A stretch of 36,380 bases of DNA. Origin: an uncultured Sutterella sp. Lineage in GTDB: Bacteria; Pseudomonadota; Gammaproteobacteria; Burkholderiales; Burkholderiaceae_F. The stretch spans positions 1-36,380 of the forward strand of contig CAAGAT010000067.1 of assembly GCA_900767875.1 (NCBI GenBank), written 5' to 3'. The notes under the pieces were generated by a model. It saw nothing but the letters and a program-made list of their open reading frames with translations. It made no database searches and was not told the origin of the DNA. This document shows positions 30,519 through 36,380 of this stretch, in pieces; position 1 is the first letter of the stretch, and every line of letters begins with the position of its first letter. The position numbers and the translations under genes were made by a program.

Positions 30519-31886
30519 ATGTCGACACTGCTTGCTCTGATCGCCGTCGTCGTGACGGTGATTGCGGGCTGGGGCCTGATCAAGCGCTACCAGACGCATA
30601 TGGTGCTGCTTTTTGCGGGCCTGGCCATTCTCATTTGCGTTGCCCTGGCGGGCGTCGGTTTTCTGCCCAAGGGCGTCAAACCGTCGGGCTTTTGGCTCTT
30701 TGACATTTTTGCGACCTTAAAGTCGATCGCCACCAAGCAGAGTGCGGGCATCGGCTTTCTGATCATGACCGCGGGCGGCTTTGCGGCCTATATGGACCGC
30801 ATCGGTGCGGCCAAGGCCCTCGTGGACGTGGCCGTGCGGCCCCTGTCGGCCCTCAAGGCGCCGTACCTGGTGCTCGCGTTCGGCTACATCGTCGGGCAGC
30901 TGCTCGTGATCGTGATTCCGTCCGCCGCGGGCCTGGCCATGCTGCTGCTCGTCGCGCTTTTCCCGATCCTCAAGGCCGTGGGGGTGTCGGCTGCGGCCGC
31001 CGCCGCCGTCATCGGCACGTCCGCGGGCATGACCTTTGCGCCGACCGCGGGCACCGCAAGCCTTGCCGCCAAGGTGGCCAACCTCGATCCGATCATCTAC
31101 CTCGTGCAGTACCAGCTGCCGCTTGCCGTGCCCACGCTCATCGTGGCCGCCGTCGCGCACTACTTCATTCAGCGGCACTACGACAAGAGGGGGGACGATC
31201 AGATCGCCGAGGTGGTCGACGTCAAAAAGACCGAAGTGCCGGTCGTGCCCAAGTGGTACGCGCTTTTCCCGGTGCTGCCGATCGCCCTTTTGATCGTCTT
31301 TTCCAAGCTCGTCGTCTCCTCGATCAAGCTCGACACGATCGCCTCGCTCTTTATGGTGTGGGTGTTCGTGGTGATCGTCGAAATCGTCCGCCTGCGCGAC
31401 GTCAAGAAGATCTTCAAGGACGCCATGGCGATGTTCCAGGCCATGGGCAAGATGTTCACGGGCATCGTCGCCCTGATCATCTGCGCCGAGTTCTTCGCAA
31501 CGGGCCTTAAGAGCTCGGGCCTGATCGACATGATCATCAACTCGGCCAACGGCGTGGGGGCCGGCATGGGCATCATGACGGTGGTCCTGACGGCGATCGT
31601 CTCGCTCGTGACGTTCCTGACCGGTTCGGGCGTGGGCGCCTACTCCTCGTTCGCCACCCTGGCGCCGGACGTGGCCGCGGGCTTCGGGGGTGCGGTGGAG
31701 GCTCTGGTGACGCCCATGCAGTTTGCCAGCGGCATGATCCGCGCCATGAGCCCGGTTGCCGGCGTCATCATCGCCGTTGCCGGCGCCGCGGGCGTCTCGC
31801 CCATGGCCATCGTGCGCCGCACGTGGATTCCGATGGTGCTCGGGCTGATCACCACGTTGGTCTTCAACCGGATCCTCTTTGGTTAA
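30519..31886 (+). CDS. DcuC-family C4-dicarboxylate transporter
   Basis: The 455-residue polytopic membrane protein has about a dozen hydrophobic segments and matches E. coli DcuC in pattern. The first half has GFAAYMDRIGAAKALVDVA, PSAAGLAMLLLVALFP and FAPTAGTASLAAKVA. The second half has TGSGVGAYSSFATLAP, AMSPVAGVIIAVAGAAGVSP and VRRTWIPMVLGL. DcuC mainly exports succinate during fermentation but can exchange dicarboxylates. An AAGGAG ribosome site precedes the ATG by eight bases. It follows the lyase closely, so the two are probably one operon. It may import the lyase substrate, export succinate, or exchange the two. Confidence 0.88.
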   Translation: MSTLLALIAVVVTVIAGWGLIKRYQTHMVLLFAGLAILICVALAGVGFLPKGVKPSGFWLFDIFATLKSIATKQSAGIGFLIMTAGGFAAYMDRIGAAKALVDVAVRPLSALKAPYLVLAFGYIVGQLLVIVIPSAAGLAMLLLVALFPILKAVGVSAAAAAAVIGTSAGMTFAPTAGTASLAAKVANLDPIIYLVQYQLPLAVPTLIVAAVAHYFIQRHYDKRGDDQIAEVVDVKKTEVPVVPKWYALFPVLPIALLIVFSKLVVSSIKLDTIASLFMVWVFVVIVEIVRLRDVKKIFKDAMAMFQAMGKMFTGIVALIICAEFFATGLKSSGLIDMIINSANGVGAGMGIMTVVLTAIVSLVTFLTGSGVGAYSSFATLAPDVAAGFGGAVEALVTPMQFASGMIRAMSPVAGVIIAVAGAAGVSPMAIVRRTWIPMVLGLITTLVFNRILFG

Positions 31887-31908
31887 GAGCCGAAACGACC
31901 GTTAATCG

Positions 31909-31942
31909 AACGCCCGCCGGACGAGAGGTTCGGCGGGCGTTT
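31909..31942. terminator. Bidirectional terminator between dcuC and ribF
   Basis: AACGCCCGCCG (31909–31919) pairs perfectly with CGGCGGGCGTT (31931–31941) around an 11-nt loop. It sits between the convergent dcuC (+) and ribF (−) genes. T-runs are short, but the stem is very stable. Confidence 0.8.
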
Positions 31943-31965
31943 GCGCTTGAGGGGCCGTCTTGTCT

Positions 31966-32910
31966 TCAGAGACCGAGAATGCGGCGGGCGTTGGCCGCGT
32001 CGTTGTCGATGGCCGCTTTGAGTTCCACGAGGCCCGAGAACTTTTTCTCGTCGCGCAGCTTTTCGACGAGCTCGACCTGCACGATGCGCCCGTAGGCGTT
32101 GCCCGCGTAGTCAAAGACGAAGGTCTCGAGCAGCCAGCGCTTATCGTTGGCCACCGTGGGCTTGTAGCCCAGGCTCGCCACGCCGCCGTAAACGAACGCC
32201 GGATCGTCCGTCAGGCCCCGCACCCGCACCGCAAAGACGCCGTGCAGGGCGCACACGGCCTTGGAGCCCGGCGGCAGCATGGCCTGATTGAGGGTGGGAA
32301 AGCCCAGCGTGCGGCCGAGCGCCGCCCCGTGAATGACGCGGCCCGTGACGGTGTAGGGGCGCCCGAGCAGCGCTTCGGCCGTCTTGAGGTCCCCGACGGC
32401 CATGGCCGCGCGGATCCGAGAGCTCGATACGCGCATGTCGTCGCGGTACACCAGGGGCGTGGCCACGGCTTCAAACCCGTAGGTCAGGCCCAGTTCCGTC
32501 AAAAGCCCGATGTCTCCGGCGTTGCCCGAGCCGAACTGAAAGTTCGAGCCCACGGTCACCCAGCGGCAGGAAAGTCCCTCGGCCAGGATGTCCCGGGCAA
32601 AGGCCTCGGGCGAGAGCGCGGCAAAGCGCTTGGTAAAGGGAAGAATGAAGACGAGGTCGATCCCGCAGGCCTCAAAAAGGCGCATCTTGTCGCGCAGCGT
32701 GCAGATGCGCGCGTGCGGGCGCGTCCCGAAGAGCTCGACGGGATGCGGCTCGAAGGTCACCACGGCACTGGCCAACCCCCGCAACTTGGCCTCGGAGGAC
32801 ACGGCGCGCAGCAGCGCCTGATGGCCGAGGTGCACGCCGTCGAAGTTGCCGATGACGGCCGCGCAGTCGCGTTTGTGGGAGGGGCTCGGAAGTCCGCGGA
32901 TGATCTGCAT
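31966..32910 (-). CDS. ribF: Bifunctional riboflavin kinase / FAD synthetase
   Basis: The 314-residue enzyme converts riboflavin to FMN and FAD. The N-terminal nucleotidyltransferase domain (1–185) has AAVIGNFDGVHLGHQALL with the HxGH motif, FEPHPVELF and VSSSRIRAAMAVGD. The C-terminal flavokinase domain shows GRVIHGAALGRTLGFPTLN and the GVYAV-like segment GVFAVRVRG. Length is typical. In many proteobacteria ribF sits directly upstream of ileS–lspA on the same strand. Here strand and order are kept but 4.3 kb of other genes intervene. Confidence 0.95.
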   Translation of the reverse strand: MQIIRGLPSPSHKRDCAAVIGNFDGVHLGHQALLRAVSSEAKLRGLASAVVTFEPHPVELFGTRPHARICTLRDKMRLFEACGIDLVFILPFTKRFAALSPEAFARDILAEGLSCRWVTVGSNFQFGSGNAGDIGLLTELGLTYGFEAVATPLVYRDDMRVSSSRIRAAMAVGDLKTAEALLGRPYTVTGRVIHGAALGRTLGFPTLNQAMLPPGSKAVCALHGVFAVRVRGLTDDPAFVYGGVASLGYKPTVANDKRWLLETFVFDYAGNAYGRIVQVELVEKLRDEKKFSGLVELKAAIDNDAANARRILGL

Positions 32911-33229
32911 GGGTTCGGGTGAAAAGAGGGGAAAACCGTCGGCTGCACGGTCGGCGGCGCTGCGCCTCGTGCATTAAGCGGGAAATTTTATAGGGGCGGC
33001 TCAAAAAAAGCTCGCTCCAAGGCAAGCACGGGGGCCTTCGCCCGATTCGGCCGTGCGCCGTTGGGCCCGCAGTCCGAGCGCGGACTCAAGTACAATTGCG
33101 GTGCTTTCCCCGTGCCGGAGCCGTGTCTTTTGCGAGGCACCAGGGCGCCGGCACACCGTACGGACCAATCCTTGGATTTTTCAGCGCATCCGCGTCCGCG
33201 AGTCGGACGGCGGAGGCTTTCCCATTACC
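32911..33229. promoter_or_regulatory. Divergent ribF–purN intergenic region
   Basis: This 319-nt gap must hold both promoters. Toward ribF, a TATAAA (complement of 32987–32992) is a possible −10. Toward purN, TACAAT (33091–33096) is a possible −10, preceded by a perfect hairpin AGTCCG-AGCG-CGGACT (33071–33086). No −35 box is convincing at either. No gene is visible; the purN frame is open upstream but not family-like. Confidence 0.35.
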
Positions 33230-33889
33230 ATGCAGAAGAACATTGTCGTTTTGATCTCGGGCCGCGGCTCGAATTTTGTAGCGATCGCGCAGGCCTGCGA
33301 GCGCGAAAACTGGGCGGCCGAGGGCATCGGCATCTCGCTCGTGCTCTCGAACCGCCCCGACGCCGCCGGTCTCGAGCGAGCCAAGGAAATGGGGATCGAA
33401 ACGGCCGTGGTCGACCATAAGGCCTTTGAGACGCGCGAGGACTTTGAGCGCGCCATGATCGAGGTGATCGACAAGTACCGTCCCAACGTGGTGGTGCTCG
33501 CGGGCTTTATGCGGGTTCTGACGCCCGTGTTCGTCGATCACTATGCGGGCAAGATCCTCAATATTCACCCGGCGCTGCTGCCGCTTTTCAAGGGGCTCGA
33601 CACCCACAAGCGCGCTCTGGAAGCCGGCGTGCGCGTGCACGGCTGCACGGTGCATTTCGTGAGCTCCGAGCTTGACGGCGGCGCCATCATCGGCCAGGCG
33701 GTCGTGCCGGTTCTGGCGAGCGACGACCCCAACACGCTCTCGCACCGCGGGCTGCGCCTTGAGCACATTCTCTATCCGCGCGCCGTCAAGGCCGTGGCCT
33801 CGGGCAAGGTCCGGCTCGTCGAGGGGCGCTGCGTCACCGACGACGAAACCGCCCGCTCCCTGGCCGTTTTCGACTGCTGCGCCCAATAA
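33230..33889 (+). CDS. purN: Phosphoribosylglycinamide formyltransferase
   Basis: The 219-residue enzyme transfers formyl from 10-formyl-THF to GAR in purine synthesis. It starts MQKNIVVLISGRGSNFVAI with the family glycine loop. The active site is visible as ILNIHPALLPLFKG (catalytic Asn and His) and VHFVSSELDGGAIIGQ (catalytic Asp). The ATG at 33230 matches the family start; a GGAGG lies a rather long 13 bases upstream. It precedes rsmB by 18 nt, probably in one transcript. Its formyl donor can come from Fhs (15437–17083). Confidence 0.94.
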   Translation: MQKNIVVLISGRGSNFVAIAQACERENWAAEGIGISLVLSNRPDAAGLERAKEMGIETAVVDHKAFETREDFERAMIEVIDKYRPNVVVLAGFMRVLTPVFVDHYAGKILNIHPALLPLFKGLDTHKRALEAGVRVHGCTVHFVSSELDGGAIIGQAVVPVLASDDPNTLSHRGLRLEHILYPRAVKAVASGKVRLVEGRCVTDDETARSLAVFDCCAQ

Positions 33890-33907
33890 AGAGGAGAGGA
33901 ATCAGAC

Positions 33908-35371
33908 ATGGAACAGAAAAGCCGCAAGATGCCCTTTGCTCCGGTGAAGGTTCACCGCGAAAAGACGCAGCGCAAACTCACGGAACGCCAGAGGGCTGCG
34001 CAAAAGCGCCAGGCCGAGGAAAACCGCGCCGCGGCGCCCAAAAAGGGCGCGCCCTCGCAGATGCGCCAGGAAAGACTCAATCCGAGCAAGGTTCGCATCA
34101 CTAACCTCATCGCCGGTGAGCTCACCCGCGCCTTTGCCGTCATTCTCAAGCTCGACGGCCCGGCCGACACGCTCATGAAGGCGTTCTTCAAGTCCAATCC
34201 CAAGCTCGGCAGCCGTGACCGCACGATTCTCGCGGAAGCCATCTTCTTTGCCCTGCGCCGCTACAGCGAAATCGCCTGGCGCATGAAGCCCGTCAAGCCT
34301 GGAAAGGCCCCGAAGGTGGCCGCTCTCCTCACGCTGGCGATGCAGTACGGCACGGACGCCTTGGGCGACGCGGTGCTGGGTTCGGAAAAGGGCCCGGTGA
34401 CCAATATGCTGGCGCTGAAACTCGAAAAGGCGCCGCCCGAAGTGCGCGCCGAGATGCCCTTCTGGCTCTATGAGCTCGAAAGTGCTCAGTACGGCGAGGC
34501 TGCGCCCAAGCTTTTTGCCGCCTCGCTCGAGTCGGCGCCCCTTGATCTTCGCGTCAACGCCCTCAAGGCCAAGCGCGAGGAGGTGATCGAGGAGCTCGCG
34601 CAGTACAAGGTGACGGCCGAACCCATGCCGTTTTCGCCCGACGGCATTCGCCTCACGGACAAGCCCGGTCTGATCCGCTGGCCCGTCTACCAGGAAGGCC
34701 GCATCGACATTCAGGACGAAGGCAGCCAGCTCATTGCCCGTCTGGTGGGCGCCAAGCGCGGCGAAATGGTCTGCGACTTTTGCGCCGGCGCGGGCGGCAA
34801 GACCCTCGCGCTCGGGGCGCAGATGAAGTCCACGGGGCGCCTGTATGCCTTCGACATCAACGAAAAGCGTCTGCAGGGCCTCACGCCCCGCATGCGCCGT
34901 GCGGGCCTTTCCAACGTTCACCCGGTGGCCATCCGCGACGAAAAGGACAACCGCATCAAGCGGCTGCGCGGCAAGTTTGACCGCGTGCTCGTTGATGCGC
35001 CCTGCACGGGCACGGGCACGCTGCGCCGCAACCCCGATCTGAAGTGGCGCCTGACCCCGGCCGAACTCGATCGCATCAACGCTGTGCAAAAGAGCGTGCT
35101 CGAAGAGGCCGCCAAGCTGCTCAAGCCCGAAGGGCGCATCGTCTACGCCACCTGCTCGGTGTTGCAGCGCGAAAACCAGGACGTGGTCCACGCGTTTTTG
35201 GAGGCGCACCCAGAGTTTGAACTGCTCAACGCCACGGACATCCTGGCCAAGCAGGGCGTGACGCTGCCCGACTTTCAAAAGGACGAGTTCGGTGACTTTT
35301 TCGTGATGCTGCCGCACCGCCATCACACGGACGGGTTCTTCGCCGCCGTGCTGCAAAAGAAGAAGGCCTAA
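33908..35371 (+). CDS. rsmB: RsmB/NOP-family RNA cytosine-C5 methyltransferase
   Basis: The 487-residue protein probably methylates 16S rRNA (m5C967 in E. coli numbering if it is RsmB). It has a basic N-terminal extension of about 60 residues, an RNA-binding helical part, and a C-terminal Rossmann methyltransferase. Motif I is VCDFCAGAGGKTLALGA, motif IV is DAPCTGTGTLRRNPDLKWR, and motif VI is YATCSVLQRENQDVV with the nucleophilic Cys. The AGGAGAGG ribosome site and 18-nt gap suggest co-transcription with purN. Assignment to RsmB rather than another family member (RsmF-like) is by resemblance, and the NusB-like N-terminal domain is not clear. Confidence 0.85.
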   Translation: MEQKSRKMPFAPVKVHREKTQRKLTERQRAAQKRQAEENRAAAPKKGAPSQMRQERLNPSKVRITNLIAGELTRAFAVILKLDGPADTLMKAFFKSNPKLGSRDRTILAEAIFFALRRYSEIAWRMKPVKPGKAPKVAALLTLAMQYGTDALGDAVLGSEKGPVTNMLALKLEKAPPEVRAEMPFWLYELESAQYGEAAPKLFAASLESAPLDLRVNALKAKREEVIEELAQYKVTAEPMPFSPDGIRLTDKPGLIRWPVYQEGRIDIQDEGSQLIARLVGAKRGEMVCDFCAGAGGKTLALGAQMKSTGRLYAFDINEKRLQGLTPRMRRAGLSNVHPVAIRDEKDNRIKRLRGKFDRVLVDAPCTGTGTLRRNPDLKWRLTPAELDRINAVQKSVLEEAAKLLKPEGRIVYATCSVLQRENQDVVHAFLEAHPEFELLNATDILAKQGVTLPDFQKDEFGDFFVMLPHRHHTDGFFAAVLQKKKA

Positions 35372-35410
35372 GGGCGCCGCCGGTCAAGCCGGTACTCCTT
35401 TGAAAGGCAA

Positions 35411-35447
35411 GAGCTCGGTCGAACTTTTCGGCCGGGCTCAATTTTTT
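35411..35447 (+). terminator. Terminator of purN–rsmB
   Basis: GAGCTCGGTCGAA (35411–35423) pairs with TTCGGCCGGGCTC (35427–35439) through 13 pairs including two G·U, with a CTT loop, followed by AATTTTTT. Confidence 0.88.
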
Positions 35448-35518
35448 GCTCCGGAAAAGTCAAAACATTGATCCGGCTCCGCCCAATGCCCGTGCCTCGG
35501 GTAAAGCGCCTGATTTTC

Positions 35519-35645
35519 ACTTTGATCCTGTGCCTCAAAAGAAGGCTTAAATCCGCTTGGAAGTCTTCATAAAGCCCCGAATAGGGGGGTTGAAGCGCTT
35601 TGAAGGATCAAAGTTTTGGGTTCAAATCCTTGAAATTTTGATCCT
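35519..35645. repeat. Three copies of a TTTGATCCT element
   Basis: ACTTTGATCCT (35519–35529), its exact reverse complement AGGATCAAAGT (35604–35614) and TTTGATCCT (35637–35645) occur in an AT-rich gap. The outer and middle copies form an 11-bp inverted repeat, and the middle and last form a 9-bp one. They may be binding sites or alternative hairpins upstream of the gene at 35768. Confidence 0.6.
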
Positions 35646-35680
35646 GAAATTGGGTTTCTGATATCCGTCAGCAATACTTC

Positions 35681-35747
35681 AATTGGCTGTTTTTAAAGCC
35701 AATTCAAAGCTTTATCCCTTTCTATAATCGGTATCAATAGATGATAC
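35681..35747 (+). promoter_or_regulatory. Promoter and dyad operator of the gene at 35768
   Basis: A perfect TATAAT lies at 35723–35728. Directly after it, GTATCA (35731–35736) and TGATAC (35742–35747) form a perfect 6-bp dyad with 5-nt spacing, covering the predicted transcription start. Upstream, AATTGGCT (35681–35688) and AGCCAATT (35697–35704) form a perfect 8-bp inverted repeat over the −35 region, where no good −35 hexamer is seen. The layout suggests a promoter under repressor control. Confidence 0.55.
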
Positions 35748-35767
35748 TTAACACGTGGGGTAGAAAG

Positions 35768-36199
35768 ATGCTGACGACCAATTATTTCCTGCAGCTGACG
35801 CCGACGACGCTCGGCCGTATCCGCAACCGCTGCCGCCTGACCGAACGGCGCTGCCTGCCGATTTCCCTGAATTTCCTCGTTGAGTGCGGGGCCGATCCCG
35901 AGCGCATCAAGCCGCTTGCCGACATGGTGGCCGGCGACCGCGTCAGTGAAATGATGCTCGTCAACAGCGTCATCCTGAACCTTTTCGAGCGCCAGTACCT
36001 GCGATCGCGCGCCGGCTTGACCGCCTGGATGCGCCGCAAGGGTGGCTGCCCCAAAGAGCTTTGGGACGCGGGCCTCGAGCTCGCCCGGGAGATCATCGAG
36101 GAGGACGGGTGCGACCCGGTGGAGCGTTCCCGCTCGCTCATTCTTCTTGAGCAGGCCCGCAACGACCGCCACTCGGTCAAAGCTTGCGTCAATCTGTAA
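35768..36199 (+). CDS. Hypothetical protein, 143 residues
   Basis: This protein was not recognised. It appears mostly helical, starts MLTTNYFLQLTPTTLGRIRN, is rich in Arg, Leu and Glu, and has no signal peptide or membrane helix. It holds five Cys (four of them in the first third and near GGCPKEL) without a clear metal-binding pattern. The ATG at 35768 follows a GGGGT stretch seven bases upstream; an in-frame ATG at 35741 lies inside the dyad operator and has no ribosome site. A terminator follows at 36236–36268. A clear promoter, operator and terminator make it a likely real single-gene unit, possibly a regulated or accessory function. Confidence 0.6.
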   Translation: MLTTNYFLQLTPTTLGRIRNRCRLTERRCLPISLNFLVECGADPERIKPLADMVAGDRVSEMMLVNSVILNLFERQYLRSRAGLTAWMRRKGGCPKELWDAGLELAREIIEEDGCDPVERSRSLILLEQARNDRHSVKACVNL

Positions 36200-36235
36200 G
36201 AGACGGGTACTCTTTCAACGTGCAGGAAGGTTAGG

Positions 36236-36268
36236 GGGAACGGAGGGCGAAGACTTTCCGCTCCCTTT
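36236..36268 (+). terminator. Terminator of the 143-residue protein gene
   Basis: GGGAACGGA (36236–36244) pairs with TCCGCTCCC (36257–36265) with one mismatch, followed by TTT. The remaining 112 bases to the window end hold no feature I can support; an ATG at 36370 lacks a ribosome site. Confidence 0.55.
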
Positions 36269-36380
36269 GTCAAAGGGCAACTGAGGGTTTACAACGAGTA
36301 GCGGTGACTGTCAAGTGATCTTTCCGCGATTTGCTTAAAATTAGGGTTATTCCCAACTAACGGTTAAACATGCTACCCGC

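Noticed and set aside
1..36380. tRNA, rRNA genes, CRISPR arrays, intact insertion sequences or prophage genes
   Set aside because: None was recognised in reading both strands; no regularly spaced repeats and no transposase, integrase or phage motifs.

Overview
The window looks like a chromosome segment of a GC-rich betaproteobacterium of the order Burkholderiales. The best guess is an anaerobic or microaerophilic gut member of the Sutterellaceae (Sutterella/Parasutterella-like). Housekeeping gene orders typical of the order are present: folC–SPOR–cvpA–purF, coaBC…dut, ribF…ileS–lspA and purN–rsmB. The fumarate-respiration genes around them suit an asaccharolytic anaerobe. The genus is an inference; no rRNA or tRNA gene is visible.

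Layout. 1–6.8 kb is a fumarate-respiration module. A LysR regulator converges on a secreted tetrahaem flavocytochrome c fumarate reductase (−), which has a well-placed FNR-like promoter. Next come aspartate ammonia-lyase and a DcuA-type antiporter (+), preceded by a long, structured, AT-richer leader with a 24-codon ORF. 7–13 kb holds a site-2-protease-like peptidase, a methyltransferase, folC, a SPOR protein, cvpA and purF (all +). 13–17 kb (−) holds an azoreductase-like flavoprotein, an orphan HipA-like kinase and formate–tetrahydrofolate ligase. 17–18.1 kb is mostly non-coding, with one probable small membrane protein. 18.1–19.8 kb is etfBA. 19.9–22.7 kb (−) is dut, a small membrane protein, coaBC and bcp. 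22.8–24.3 kb holds a pyridoxamine-kinase-like gene, a frameshifted gene remnant and AT-rich inverted repeats. 24.3–27.7 kb is lspA and ileS (−). 27.9–31.9 kb is a cassette: a LysR regulator divergent from an argininosuccinate-lyase-like enzyme plus a DcuC transporter. 32–35.4 kb is ribF (−), then purN and rsmB (+). The window ends with an unrecognised 143-residue protein behind a perfect TATAAT and a perfect dyad.

How the genes may work together. Two separate loci pair a lyase of the fumarase/aspartase superfamily, whose members release fumarate, with a Dcu-type C4-dicarboxylate carrier: aspA–dcuA and lyase–dcuC. The window also encodes a periplasmic fumarate reductase. The simplest reading is that amino-acid-derived substrates are imported and cleaved to fumarate, fumarate is used as terminal electron acceptor, and succinate leaves by antiport. 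The lyase–dcuC cassette lies exactly between ribF and ileS, which are normally adjacent, so it looks inserted. The lyase lacks the conserved histidine and the usual substrate-binding motif of argininosuccinate lyase, so its substrate is probably different. This cassette is the best candidate for an undescribed system here.
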